Shown piece by piece: positions 21,806 through 34,445 of a DNA stretch of 64,000 nt. The stretch comes from Serpula lacrymans var. lacrymans S7.9 (taxonomy: Eukaryota; Basidiomycota; Agaricomycetes; Boletales; Serpulaceae): positions 1-64,000 of the forward strand of contig NW_006763293.1 of the NCBI RefSeq assembly GCF_000218685.1, given 5' to 3'. Each line of letters starts with the position of its first letter. Within the stretch, counting starts at the first letter, position 1. The notes below the pieces were generated by a model. It did no database searches. It was not told the origin of the DNA and was given only the letters and a program-made list of their open reading frames with translations. A program made the translations under genes and the position numbers.

Positions 21806-23522
21806 CTATATCAAATTGACATGATTGATGTTCGCAGCAACGTTGATATTGAGTCTTGTAAAAAGCTCCCTATCGTGCTGTGCACACTCCCATAGATGAG
21901 ACCGTACTTCTGCCAACTTGATCTCTTCTCGCTCATGTCTAGGTTCGGGCTTTTCGAAATCAAAAAAGGACAGCTCAAATTGCCGCAGGCGAGCCAAACT
22001 AGCTTCTCCCGATCGCAGTTTAACCATGTTGACGACGGAGTCGAAGTCGTTCAAAGACGTGCAGGCGAGATGAAGCTGATTGAGATTAGGCAACCACATA
22101 GAGGAGTTATGGTTGGCATAATCGTGTTTAGCCAACGCATTGACCACTTTTGATATCGATCGCAGATGAGGAAATGGTGTGTACCAAAGCGTCTTCAGAT
22201 ACGGCATGTTTACAAGGCACTGTAAAAGTTCTGCCCCCGAGAAATCAACATACTTGATGCACAATGTTTTAAGTTTGCACTCTGAACGTGAAAGGAGAGC
22301 GTAAACCTGTCCTGGAAACGGCTTGTCTCTCCACCAAGGCAGAGCTGTGGTCATAATTGTAGAATCATACTCCAGCTCTTCTAATTGAGGGAGAGTGAGA
22401 GCATCAATGAGCCCACTCAGCCGAGATCTTGGTTCCAAACGACGAAGTCTGAGGATTCTCAGGCGATGTAGCAGGATCGTACTAGGCATGCCAGGGCTGG
22501 AAGCATCCCCAATACCCAACGAGCATATCTCGAGATTGAGACATTGGGCTAGGATGTGATGATAATTGGTGCATGCCCTATACCGCCTATGCCTGGCGTC
22601 ATATAGCAAGGAGAGTTCAGTCAACTGTGCCCAATTAAGGACAATTTGACCGGGGCGTAGTGGGTAAGCAGTGAAAGAGACTGTAGTTAGATTGGGAGTC
22701 GAGTGCAAACGCAGGTTCAGGCCGCCAGGAGTGACAATTTCGTCGCTATCATGTGCTATAACGTTCTCTAACGCTGGGAGACTATAGCGAGCGACTTCGA
22801 GCAGAGAGGTAAGGTCGTCTGAGGCCATAAATAGGTTTAGGCTCCTCCAACGATGGGAGTGGAGACACAACATGCGAGTGAATCGATCGATGGTAGAAGA
22901 GGGTAAATGTCCGTGGCTAACCAGAGCTAGTGACATCGGTAGGGAGCCCGAGCGCTGTAGCCACGTCTCTAAGATAAATAGGTTTTTCTCAACAAATATA
23001 TCCCATGATACCACAGAAGGAGGGAATCGAATAGCCAGCGAGGTCCACGCGCCACGGGTTGAGAGGACTACCTCCCTCCAAACCTTACAGACCCGACCAA
23101 GTATAAGTGGTGGCTGTGAAGAAACCGGTGACAATGGTTCATCGTGGAGGATACAATGTGTGAAAATTATTGCAATAACCTCCGGTGGCAACCTCCTCGC
23201 AGGCGAAAGCAGAGCTCGCAGGTTTCCCACCAGTTCTGCAAACTCGCGTCGTTTTCCTTTTAGGTTAGGTTCTGCGTGGCTTGTACCATGACCACAGTCC
23301 TTCGGCTTGCAAAGGCCATCCAGCATAGGTCCAAGTGTTGTAAGGAGATTCTGCGCATACCATGCGTCAAGATCGGATGGGGCACGGTTCGTGCCGAGAA
23401 TCTGTAAGAGAGATGGCTTTTCCAGCGACAGTGAGCGACGTGGTATAACTCAGAAAGTGAAGCCTTCTCACCGGAGCATTCAAGACTGCGTCATATGCAA
23501 CACTCGAAAAAGGAGAAGACAT
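21806..23522 (-). CDS. F-box-like/leucine-rich protein of basidiomycete type
   Basis: Two exons, 23522-23472 and 23401-21806, with a 70-nt intron; 548 residues. Exon 1 encodes MSSPFSSVAYDAVLNAP and exon 2 opens with GTNRAPSDLDAWYAQNLL. A start at 23570 is also in frame but would add an unusual leader. Around residue 85 is the F-box-like RRLPPEVIAIIFTHC, then RVCKVWREVVLSTRGAWTSL. The rest is a degenerate leucine-rich region (LRILRLRRLEP, LEELEYDS). Family members bind Skp1 and select substrates for SCF ubiquitin ligases; the substrate cannot be inferred. This family is greatly expanded in mushrooms. Confidence 0.88.
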
Positions 23523-24433
23523 GACTAGAACAACTGGTATAACGGATGGAACAGAGGAAGTAGGTCCCATTTATATTCTATCATCACTGATGGGTGGTGG
23601 TTCCAGCGCTCGGCGTTATGTTTATCTTATTGCATCCCCAATTGGAGAAAAGCCTTAGTTGAAATGATGCGAATACATAGCCACGTCCCCCAAATCAAGA
23701 CCATGTGACATTGAAAACTTGATCGCCGGCACTTTCGTGCACCATCCCTGAAGAGTCTCAATACTATTTCGCCGTGCGAATTTGAGGAGGAAGAAAGAGA
23801 ATATAGGGTTGTGATGGTCATCCCATCCGAAGACGACGAAGTATTTGACACGCAGCGTATCGAGAGCCTGTGCTTCAACACTTGTCAAATCAGTGAAATA
23901 GTAGTACTCGAAGCAGATATATACCTTGCAATTTATCTATAGGGCGTGTAGCAGAGAGCAAGAAAACCTAGGCGAACGTTACAGACGTTACAGGCTTGGG
24001 GATGTGGATTATATTACTGACCTACACCATTGAGCATAGGTAAAAAGAACAGTAAACATAACTAGAGAGTTTAGAAATGAGATTTCGAGAGAAAAAAACA
24101 CCCACTAGCCTCTAGAGCGACTCGGTCATCATAAAATCACTCGCGTATTGAGTTGTTCGCCACATGACACGATGCGTAAAACCACCCACAACGTATTGAC
24201 AAAATGGTCAAGTCTCGAGTGTTATATTCTAAGCAGAATCTGACTCTAAGGTTGAATGCACTGGGTGAAAGTAAACAGACTGAGTGCTGATGCGGCCGTT
24301 GGCGCGTCGGCTCAGGTCGGCTCTCGGAATATCTTCTCCATCTCCTAAAAAGGAAGGTATCGTTGTTTGAGTGGCGAAGGGTATGCCTGCAAGTTCAAGC
24401 TACCAGGTCATACTCACCGTAGGGCGTGGTATC
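23523..24433. other. Divergent promoter region, possible gene remnant
   Basis: A minus-strand frame at 23655-23888 reads VEAQALDTLRVKYFVVFGWD and ends without a supported upstream exon; it may be a remnant of a second F-box-like gene, but nothing proves it. The remainder is the shared upstream region of the minus-strand F-box gene and the plus-strand gene at 24434. Confidence 0.35.
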
Positions 24434-25180
24434 ATGGCAAATACCATCCATCAAAGCTCAGAAGAATCCCCCTATAAACGTATTGCAGCTCTAGAAAAAC
24501 AGGTCGAGGAGCTGGGAGCTGAAAATCAATGGCTGCGGTCAGTGGTCGACGGATACGAGAACCGAAGGGTGACCGACCCGTTTAGAAGAATGGTCTCGGA
24601 CGTGTTTGGAAATGATGTTTACTCAGAAGACCTTGTTGATATCTGCAGAGATGCAGAGCTCAAAACTCTCAGGGAGAGTATCGTCAACTGTATGTTCCTC
24701 CCAACTGACCCGCCCTCTTTGTCCCTGACTCAGGCTTTCAGTGGCGCGTTACATTGACAAGCGACCAATTGAAGATAATGATGGTGGCTTGTCTCTAGAG
24801 GATGAGAAGACGGACTTTGATGAGGACATGTCCCTTCAGTCCAACTTGTCCCCAGAGAATCATGCACGATTCATCCTCCACTCCAGCATTTTGTACTCTA
24901 ACCAATCTGATTACTACATATGTAGGAGCTGGTGAGGACTATACATCATATTTCGTGATATAATTCTTCGAGTCAACCTGTCCTTTGCAGCACCTGTGGG
25001 CATATGACACCTCCACAATTTTTGCAATCGTCGACTACTATCGAAAAACGCATCCGCCACTATGAGACAAGTCACACCGAGCTTCTGGATTACCTCACGA
25101 AATTGGATGATGAGCAATTAGAGCAATGGGCCGCACAGATGACGATATCAGGTACTCGGGTAAACGAGCAAAACGACTGA
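24434..25180 (+). CDS. Small helical protein of unknown function
   Basis: Three exons, 24434-24689, 24742-24931 and 24991-25180, with introns of 52 and 59 nt; 211 residues. An in-frame ATG at 24383 could extend it by 17. It begins with a coiled coil (RIAALEKQVEELGAENQWL), then a helical segment with acidic stretches, then CRSCTCGHMTPPQF, whose close cysteines and His could bind a metal, and ends in a helix (LDYLTKLDDEQLEQW). No domain recognised. It converges on the 5-phosphatase gene with about 210 bp between stops. Confidence 0.65.
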
Positions 25181-25391
25181 TCGAATAGTTTGGTTTGTAT
25201 TAGAGAATTCTAGTGGGTACAGTAGTTCTGGGAAATACATGTCCGAGGCGTACACAACAAAAGGAGTGATCGGAATGTCCAATGCGGGTGGTATATGTAC
25301 AAATGCTATGGCGTCGATATGCCTATAAATAATCACGTACGAAGCGAACTTACCCTCCGCCCCATTCTTGGGGCAAGGCGTTTTCATCGTC

Positions 25392-28300
25392 CTACAACAA
25401 GGCCTGCGTGACATAGAAATCGCGCGCAGCAGACAGCAGCTCAATCTGACGTCCCACCCACGCCTTCTCCACCACAGCTTTCTCCCTTGCCCTCACATCT
25501 TGTTTCACAGACTTGACAGTGGCGGTGAACCCAGCCGATATTGGCCGGTGGTCAGAAACATTGACCTCATACCGCTGATAGTGCAGCAGTCTCACACGAC
25601 CTGGGTCGCGCGAGCGCCAAAGGACGCGGTCGCACCAGGCTGGAACACGACGTTTCTCTGACGAGTCGAACTCGGACGAGTTACGATCATACTTGTAGGT
25701 CGGGGCAAACGTCAAGGGACCTTCCAAAAATGAGCGGAAGCGGAAGCCACGGTTGTACTTCATCTCTTTTGTGAGCTGATCATGGACTAAAAGAGTATCG
25801 TACTCCCCCGAGCTTATCGCAGCGATCACAGGATCTCGGCGCTGATCGATGCGATAGTTCATATCACCATTAACCTGATCTTAGATTAGCTTGGTGCAAC
25901 ACTGAACACGTATGTAACTTACAAAGACAATCTCATGATCCAGAACCATGGACCCATCACCGCCCCCAACATATGCGAGAGGCTCCTCGATCGCATCAGA
26001 TGCTGGGAAAACAGATTTTTCTTCCAGCATGGCGGCCACGTCTGCGTTTCGCTGGCGAACATGATGCTGACCAGCAGCTAGATGACAGTTGATTAGGCAT
26101 AGAGACGAGTCGTCTATGACGAAACGCGCAACAATCCCTCCCTGCACAGTAAAACTATCAAACCCATCCTTACAATTACAATTGCAGCCAACACTCACCT
26201 TATTACCGTAACGTCCCCCCATTCCACGCTTAATAGAAGCGATAGCGACATCTTTCAAAGATATCCGTTCCGTGTTCTTGGCAAACATGCAAGTGAAGAG
26301 TCCTACAAGACTCTCTGTGTGTATCACGGTGTATGGGGAATCAGGTGGCATCGCCAATTTAACGGCGATCAATAGACGATCGTGCCATCGTTTGTAGGCA
26401 GACGTAACCTTCTCTGAAATCTTCCCGTCTTCCGTCTTCTTCTTGTTACCTAGCAAGACTGTCTTTGCTGCCATCTTTCTAGATTCTAGATCGATGACCT
26501 CTTGGAATCCAAAAGAGATGATATCAGGGCTGTCAACACTCGTCAAAACGTCTTGCAAAAATGATATGTTCGCTTGATCATGGGTCAGTGCATCTGGTTT
26601 GGCGGCGTCGACGTTCCACGACACGATGAGGACGTTGATATTTCGGAAAGTGCTGAATACGCTTTCACGCTTCAGAAGTTCCTGATCTGCAATGCATATA
26701 AAATGAGAACGTGCTCTTCGCATAGACATATTTCACTTACCAATCCATTCCCTACCCAGTAAACCATCCCAGAATCTAAGTTGTTCATCACGGCCAATGC
26801 TAACAACACACAATCTCTCCGTCTTCTCGATGGCATAAGGGTCCACTGTTAATTTGAGGACTGGTAACCCGTTATGCGCGGCCCAGCAATTTGTTACGAC
26901 CCACGGCCGATGTTGGACATCGTACGCAGAAATCATGCCTTTCCTACCACCTGCCCATAGCCGATCATTTACGCCCTCCAGACTCAATACATCGGATGCC
27001 GAGATCTTCATGACTTCGACACACTGCGGCCCACCATCTATAGCATTGAGAGACCAAATGCTAATAAATCCACCTTCGTGTCCAAGATAGACATGATCTG
27101 GGTGTGAAGGGAGAACAGTTCCCGAAGTCACAGCCCCGACATGCTGTGATGGTAGAATGGACAATCCAATACTTCCGGGCGAAAACAGATCGTACACTCT
27201 GATAACAGGAACCCTGTTCGTAGGGCCTGAGCCGCTCGTTTCTGACCTGGCGGACGTCCACAAGAGCCCACCGAGCATTTTAACGAATTCTTGTTTCTCC
27301 GATATCCTGTACACCCGCGGCTGGGTATATATTAAGCTGACATCACCATCAGCTATACCAACTGCCGGATCGAATATCAGTATTTTCCCAGAGTCGTCCG
27401 CTGTGAGCATTGTTCGTCCATAGCGGAAGATATTGGTGACTGTATGCGCGTGTGCGCCGAACTTCGACGCGACAATACACTCGGTCCTAACGTCAATCTC
27501 GAACAAATGACCCTCTTTTGTACCTGCCCATACGAAGAAACCTCGATCTCCTTCATTTGCAGCAGGACGGAATTCCATACTACTGATCTTGGAATCTTTC
27601 ATTCCCATTTCTTTCGTATCGGAGCTCCACGCCGGACTATCACTTATGGAAAGGTCATAATACTTGATATGATGATGCGATGCTACCACCACGCTCGGGC
27701 CCGCCACAGCTACCTGGCCAGAAAAGGCTGGCACATGAATCTTGAATTCTGAGTAATTGAAACAATCCACAACAGGCCTACGGCGCGACGACCTGCTACT
27801 GTCGGGCAATGAATCCATCGTCCGAGATTTCGGATCCTCTTCCTCCCCTGAGTCCTCGTCTGAAGAAGGCGTTGGGGGACGGCGCACAGGAGGCAGTTTG
27901 TCTCCTAAGCCAATAATGCGCGTAGGTGGAGGGGGTAACTTGGTATTTCCCAAAGGCTTACGTTCACGTTCTAGACTAGCAGGCGATGAGGGTTCTGCTG
28001 CGACTGTTGCGGGCCGCACAGGCAACCGTGGCGCGCTCGAGTGCAAGTCCTCGATGGACTCGGTTGCAGCGATACGCCGAACTGGAAGCGGTGGCGGAGT
28101 ATAAGAAATTGGGGTAGAACTTGAGGAAGAATCATTACTTGATTGTGCACCTGCACCATTGTGTCTGGGAGGTGGACGAGGAGGCACTTGTACAGCAGGT
28201 CGAGATAAAGCCTTCGAGCGAGGAGGCGAGATGCTGGATATACTACTTTCGCTAGAACTACTAATGCTGTCCGAGTTCAATTCCTCTTGACGGTGACGAG

Positions 28301-29556
28301 TTCCATGGGGCCTGCGGGGAGGGATGATAGGAGGTATAGATATCCCAGAGTATCCAGATCCGATATTGTCTTCATCGTCAGAGAATGGACTGTGATGGGA
28401 TATACGCGGACTGGGTGGAACCGATAAGGTTGATTCTGGGCTTCGGACGAGAGAAGAGCTCAGGACACGCGGTGGGTCTGCATTTATACTCCGAGGAGGT
28501 ACATTGGTGGGGCGAAGAAGAATAGGTTCGCTATGAACAGCAAGAGGCTTGTCGTGTGGACTGAGGCGCGGACTGGTCATTTGCTGAGGAGTTGTAGTAG
28601 TTACGCTGTGAATGATGGGGTCAATTAAGATAATGAATCAATGAATAAAAGCATATTAGATTAAGGAAAAGAAAAGAAAAGAAGCTGGAACTGATGATTC
28701 CAAGAAGACGAATGAACGGATATAGGATGGTACCAGTGTCGGCTATCAGATTAAGATGCAGTGACTGTAGTATAGCTGCACTGTCGTGAGGTTAATGGAT
28801 CCAAACACCCCCATGCCTTGGAGTTTGAATATGTAGCTTCGCTCACGCCTGCCCTATGCCCATCTTCTGAGAAATTCAAGCCTCGCAATAGGGAAATGTG
28901 CCAATCCAGAGTCCATTACTATGTAAGATGAGACGCCCAAAATCCGGATGCGCAGCACAGAAAATGACCATCGAAAAGAAATCTAACCGCGCGCCGCGAT
29001 GGCAGTATAACTACCAGCCACACATAGCAACTTCTCGATAATGCAAAGAGCAAAAAGCTACGAAAAGCAAAACTCACGAAAATCGGTTCCGCAGTGAAGC
29101 TACCCCACCCACCCGAGGCGAATCGTCGTCACTACCGGCGTAAGGCTGTGCGGGAGGCCTCAGAATCGGGGGTAAACGCTCAGGACTTAGTCTAGGTGAC
29201 AGAGCGGAAGGGACTGGAACTGGACGCAGGAGAGGAGACGCGGCGGGAGAGGGGTTCGGTCTCTTGGAACCTCTGGCTGGCGGTGGTGGTGGAGGGGCCC
29301 GCTTGAAAGGATCTTTCATATCAGAAGAAGACGAGGCAGCGCGTAAATGATGCTGAGCTGGTCGAGGCTCTTCTTTGCTGGAGGCAGCCCGCGGACGAGG
29401 GGTTAGTGGGGGTCCGGGTGATAGTAGCGCAGGACTGGTGGGATGCGGTTTGAGCATTGAAGAGCTCTCCACCGCCAGCTGCTCAAATTTTGATTTGAGA
29501 CTTCTTACAGCTGGCGGTGGGGTATATTCTATGTCTGATTGCTGGGACGCAGCCAT
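25392..29556 (-). CDS. Inositol polyphosphate 5-phosphatase with WD40-like propeller
   Basis: Five exons: 29556-29078, 28605-26741, 26686-26199, 26141-25923 and 25874-25392; 1177 residues. Residues 1 to about 430 are disordered and Pro/Ser-rich (PPPPPPPARGSKRP), offering SH3-type ligands. About 440-780 is a WD40-like propeller (VVASHHHIKYYDL, FFVWAGTKEGHLFEIDV, RLWAGGRKGMISAYDV, SIGRDEQLRFWDGLLG). About 790-1130 is the phosphatase: VLIVSWNVDAAKP, IISFGFQEVIDL (metal-binding Glu), GNKGGIVARF, VNGDMNYRID (catalytic Asp/Asn), RVPAWCDRVLWRS and VSDHRPISAGF. All signature motifs are present, so it should remove the 5-phosphate of phosphoinositides or inositol phosphates. The propeller-plus-phosphatase order resembles plant FRA3-type enzymes and fungal homologs. 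An apparent Cys-rich insert readable at 26142-26198 is an intron. Confidence 0.92.
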
Positions 29557-30062
29557 GATCCAATTCCTATGGAATATGGAGGGAACGGGAAGGAAAGGAG
29601 GCCGGGGGAAACACGATTATTGGTGCTGGTTTATGAATGTTATTAAAGAATGCAATGAGGAACGATACGATGATACAAGTCAAGGGAAGAAATGCAAGGT
29701 GGACAGACGATGTAGAGAGGATATCGAAACAAACCAACCAGCTGCAAGCAATTTGTGGCACGACCTTGCATTTTGGACAGACCGCTCTCGGAAAATACAA
29801 ATATAGCCACACATGGCTCGTATACAGACAACACAGATCTTGTATTAAAACAACAGTCCACTACATAGAGAGTAAGTACTACGGATACAATGCACGGTAA
29901 GTAGGGCTACAATATCTAACGAATAATACAAAAACAGAGAGCACACACAACAAGTCCAGACAATAAATAAGGACCACACATCTCTAAGGACATGTCAGAT
30001 GCGAAAACAAAGCAATAAAATAACTAACGACAAAATGCGCCGGGAAGCAGTACCAGATCGGA
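29557..30062. other. Intergenic, no supported gene
   Basis: Upstream region of the 5-phosphatase gene and downstream of the GPI-protein gene. Frames here on both strands (for example 29375-29806 +) are shadows or too short, without splice partners. Confidence 0.4.
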
Positions 30063-30615
30063 TCAAAACACAAGGAACATCGTGACCACAGCAAACGCTA
30101 TTGCAATTCCCGGTCGTCCTTGATATAGCTGGTGCGGCGCACTATTGACTGCAGCCAGTGCAGGTGTATATGTGGGAGCCTAGGATTATAGAGTGATCAG
30201 CTACTGATGCATACAAAAATTTGATCCTATGAAAGACATACCACTGTCGTGTCTGTCGTATCCGTTGTTGATCCAGCACCTGGAGACCCATTTGCAGAAT
30301 CACCAGCTGGGTCAGACGCATCGCCAGCGATAGTTGGAACAGGTGCGAAAGTCACAACTGTGGTTGGATTGTTAGCGATTGTGGGAGATGCGCCGTCGGT
30401 AGACAATGAATAAGATTCCACGGCGGATGTCTCTGCATCCAAAGCGTGTAGGAAAGGTCTGCCAAACTGAGGAGATGCTAATGCTTCAGATGTCATGAGT
30501 GAAGTTGCCCGTTTGACCAGAATTGATGAGACATACCATTCCCAAAGAGAGAGGTCAGGATGACGACAAAAGACAGAGTGGCAGTAATGAAAGTGGAGCG
30601 GAATACAAACATCAT
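30063..30615 (-). CDS. Small secreted Ser/Thr-rich protein, probably GPI-anchored
   Basis: Three exons, 30615-30537, 30483-30242 and 30179-30063, close into 145 residues. The start is the first of two adjacent ATGs. A signal peptide is clear (FRSTFITATLSFVVILTSLF), followed by a Ser/Thr/Pro-rich middle (STDGASPTIANNPTTVVTF) likely to be O-glycosylated, and a short hydrophobic tail GIAIAFAVVTMFLVF right at the stop, preceded by small residues. This is the classic layout of a cell-wall or plasma-membrane GPI protein. No cysteines in the mature region, so not a hydrophobin. Role unknown. Confidence 0.75.
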
Positions 30616-31803
30616 GTTGGCAAAAAGAACGAAGGAAGGAATGTAAAGATTGGTGGGCAACGAAAGCGGGATGAAACTGCTTCGAGTGTGTAGAGGAGAT
30701 GAAGAGGTCTTATATGAACGGCGCTCCACCAAGTGTATCCTATGGCTGGTTCTCAGATTCTGAGTAGCTAAGCAGGTACAGGGCAAGTCACCGTTAAATA
30801 AGCGTTGGAAGTGATGAAGGTAGTACAAGGAACGTCATATATAGAAGGGTTCGTGAAAGACGTACCGCTCTTGCGATGGCGGTCGGGGGAAGTCTTACTA
30901 GAAACACTAGAAGCAATCCGGGCGAGCTATATGCAGTGAGGTACACAAAGAGATGCCATGATCGTCGACTTGCCCGCTCCCTTTGACACGATCAGTGGGC
31001 CCACGAGTGCAGTGTCCTTTGTATTTTCGAGGGGTGGCATTGGGTGCCTTCCTGGTAAGTATTAATAAAAGAGATTAGATTTTTCTAGTCGGGACTAAGT
31101 TTACAAAGCCATGAAGCGACGCACGAAGAGATGCTCACGAAACTTGACGAGCAACAAACGAACCACCAAAAACAGAAAAACAAGATGGTGGCAAGCCCTA
31201 CCGTAAGGTTAGGGTCTCTCTTTCTTTTCGACCTTCCTATTATAGCCAGCGCTGCAGTACCCTCACAAACACTTCCACTGATGCGGCGTCTCACTTGCGT
31301 AAAAGTGCAGGATTTAGCATTTGTGATCATCTCAGGATGGGCGGTACTTGGCCATCACCTAAATCAAGATCATGATATCTTCTGTAATTAGTCGCCAGAT
31401 GCTGTTTCTGTTCGCCACCACGTAGGAAATATCTTAAAATACACCCATTGCCCCTGCTACCACGAATGTCTCGACGACGACAAAATGTTCCTTGATAATA
31501 CAAGCATACAATATCAATAACAACCTGTGCCTGCAATCGCAGCGGCCTATTCTTGATTTCAACTCTAGAATGCAGTAGACATCACTAGTTTCCCATAGGT
31601 AACGGAGGTTCAGACGATGGCACCATACCGTGGAAGCGGTCGGTGGTGCAGTTCTAGTCTGGTAGAAGGAAGTCGCTAATATAATCAGGTAAGTATCACA
31701 GCTGCGGAAACATGGAATGAACAAGCGTGGGCCCGGATGCGGAAGATAAGTTACAAGCAGCTTGCCCAAACGGCCTTTACGGGAATGATTGTGAATTCCT
31801 ATG
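30616..31803. other. Intergenic, no supported gene
   Basis: Overlapping short frames at 31085-31330 (-) and 31131-31391 (+), and a longer one at 31434-31892 (-), show no domain or splice support; the last overlaps the terminal exon of the next gene in another frame. Confidence 0.4.
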
Positions 31804-33918
31804 CTAATCAACATCATCCATCCCACCCAGTCGCAATGGAGGCGGACTCGATGAAGATTCGTCCAGTGTGTTACCACGCGACGCTGACGCACTGGCGGTG
31901 CTTTTATTAGACCGTTTGCCTTTCACGTTGACAACCATCCTCTTCTTCTGTTGTTTGCAGAACTTGTTGAGGGATTCTAGTGCATCGCAGACGTATAGCT
32001 TACTGGGTTTATCCGACAGGCTGGGATACCGTCGTTGATAACGTTTTTAATCTCAATGCCGTCGTAGGGGAGAGACGCTTACCGGCCCAACATTTCATCC
32101 ACAATGTCGCTTGCTTGGATGCAAGGTATCAATTCCACGATATTTTTGTAAGCTGTGAGAAGTACCGCAGGCCCTCCTTTGATTGATCGTCCCGTCTCTA
32201 TCCACCCTTCGAGCCTCTCTTTCATCTTAGGCCGGAACTCATCTCGCAGGTCGTCAAGATCAGGATCCTCTCGATCGATGTCTAGATAGCTGAACGTGTC
32301 GCCGTCTTCGTCATCCAACGCAGCTGGCAAAGGAAGACCCATCATCATAGCTGCGAGTGCCATGGGATGCGGTGTACTTGATGGTGGTGTGATGACAGCT
32401 TCTACCCAGTGTTCGACACGACTCTTGCGTGGAAGAGAGTTGTATTGCAGCGCCAAGATGTCCATTAGCTCTGACTTGTTTTTTTCACTTTCCATGCGGC
32501 AGAAACCAGATATGAGAGCGGCCCGTATTGTACGGCATGAGTCCAACAACTCCTTTTCAAGAACCTGAAGAGCGTAAAGTTGGAAAGAAGGGTCGTTGGC
32601 GATTGAGAGGGTCGCTAGCTGGAGTGATGGGGCATCACGTGGGCGGAGTAGTTGGGAATGAGAATTAAGAAGGGAAACGATTTTCTCAGAGTCTTCTTGA
32701 ATAGAGAATATATTTAACGCGGCTGCAAAGTTTTCCGAGCTATGAGTTGCAATTCCAACTAATATCTGTGAGGTCAATTCTTCCATCGCGTCTTCATCCG
32801 CGCAAATAGTACCGAGACTGCTGTAGAGAGCTGCGGAGGGAGTAACCTTGAACACGGCCACCAATGCGTCGTGAACAAGATCTCGTAATCGTATCCTCTG
32901 GTCTTTGATATACTTTGACCAATGGATACTATGAAAACCACAGAGGCAATGATCATCGCTGCAGTCACTTGAGTCATCATCATCAGTATCGACGTCCCAG
33001 TCGTCGTCGTCACCATCACCGTCGATCATATCCTCACTGTAGACATCATCCATTTCTTCGCAGTATCCATCGCTATCGGCTGAAACGAGCGTAAAGTGTC
33101 TGAAAGACGCGGTAAGAAAACACGCCCACGTTTTTTCCCACCGTATAATATTCTTTCCAGCGACTTCCATCCCATTATGTTTTGAATATCATTCAGCATT
33201 CCGGGGATAGCCTTCTTCTGCTGTTTCGAACCGTACGCAAGGAGTGTGACAAACAAATCGCGCCAGATCCAAAGAAGCACTTCATCGATATGATGCGCGC
33301 CTGTGAAGGCCCAAGACTTTACATTTTTGCCGGACATCTTCTTGAGGACCACCGGCACAAACAAATGCATGAAAGAACACTTGCACCTAGGCATACACTG
33401 AGCAAGGTTACGAAACTTTGAGCATGACACTTACCCTGTACGAGCGTTGGCAATATTTTCCAAGACGTCAGACGCGAACAAAAGGCAAGTATGTGCCAAC
33501 GAATAGTTAGTGCGAAACTCGTACACGACTTGCCATATATTATTCAGCCAGTCTAGAAGGCTATCGATTGTCTCCATGAGGAGTTCTTCTACATTAGAAC
33601 GCTCCTTGACAAAAGACCGCTTCGAGTCGCGGTTGAGTTCGTCCAACAGACCATTGATTTCTGCCCTCTTGGCTTTCAAGTCGAGAGAAGGCAGCTGAGA
33701 GAACTTTTTGTGGTGACGACTAGCAGAGGCGACAATTTTTTTGGACTTGTCTTTGGAAACAAGGTCAAGGAGAGGCACGAGCTGTCTTTCTACCAATGAA
33801 GATTGTACATCGGGTGGAAGCGATGCATAGAGACACATAAATCTTGTATAGATCGCGTTAGATTTCAATGCAAAGCGACGAGAGAGAACATTAACTTTGC
33901 ACTTGGATTTGAGGCCAT
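31804..33918 (-). CDS. Conserved-looking acidic helical protein, function unknown
   Basis: Five exons: 33918-33896, 33842-33435, 33386-33142, 33079-32083 and 32002-31804; 623 residues. The 23-nt first exon rests on a 53-nt intron with a CTAAC branch site and is less certain. The protein is largely helical: SSLVERQLVPLLDLVSKDKS, LLMETIDSLLDWLNNIW, GAHHIDEVLLWIWRDLF. An intensely acidic stretch near residues 230-260 (DGDGDDDDWDVDTDDDD) is followed by CSDDHCLCGFHSIHW, a possible metal site. Then come more helices that could be HEAT-like, and a basic tail (KQQKKRMVVNVKGKRSNK). Acidic and basic tracts suggest a nuclear protein. I do not recognise the family. Confidence 0.7.
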
Positions 33919-34445
33919 TCTGCACCGAGGCGACTTTATCTTGAAGGGACCAGCCGCGGCTTGGGCTGGTATTGGTCCAATATTACGGCATCTACACGCA
34001 GCACGTGACTTGGAAGTTGCTCAAAAAAAAGTTCCGTTTCGTTGCAACGGTCGCAAGTAAAACAAAAAGGCTTGCTTTTATTGTTGCTTATATTGTTGTT
34101 GCATTTTACTGCAGCTGCTATGGATTACGGCCAGCTCGTCGTATTTTCTCCGTTTATGACGGTGATTAACGCAGGAAAGCGGGTGAGTATGGCAAGGAGC
34201 GAGTTTCCGGATCAAGACCTATAGTAATCTGCCTCGAGGCAGACTTTCCTTTCGTGGTTGCCGACCCCCTTGTGCATTCAAGCTGTTCTGCAACGTTGTC
34301 TCTCTTGGCCACGTTGGAAACGCGCGTACGCATTGCTATCAGCTATAGGTGATCTTTTCCTGTGTCTCTTCTTTGTTCTCTCGCTCATATCCTTACCCTC
34401 AAGTCTTCCAGCCATATCAGAGCTGTAGCTGCAAATACATAGATC
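33919..34445. promoter_or_regulatory. Divergent intergenic region between two genes
   Basis: The upstream sequences of the minus-strand gene at 31804-33918 and the plus-strand gene at 34446 share this 527-bp space. No specific site can be named; pyrimidine-rich runs before 34446 are common at fungal promoters. Confidence 0.4.

Noticed and set aside
26142..26198. Cys-rich insert in the 5-phosphatase
   Set aside because: Proper GT..AG borders and restoration of the GNKGGIVARF motif show it is an intron.
29375..29806. 143-codon plus-strand frame
   Set aside because: It is antisense to the Pro-rich first exon of the 5-phosphatase gene; low-complexity codons keep the opposite strand open.
31434..31892. 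152-codon minus-strand frame
   Set aside because: Its upper part overlaps the last exon of the gene at 31804-33918 in another frame, and no domain or splice partner was seen.
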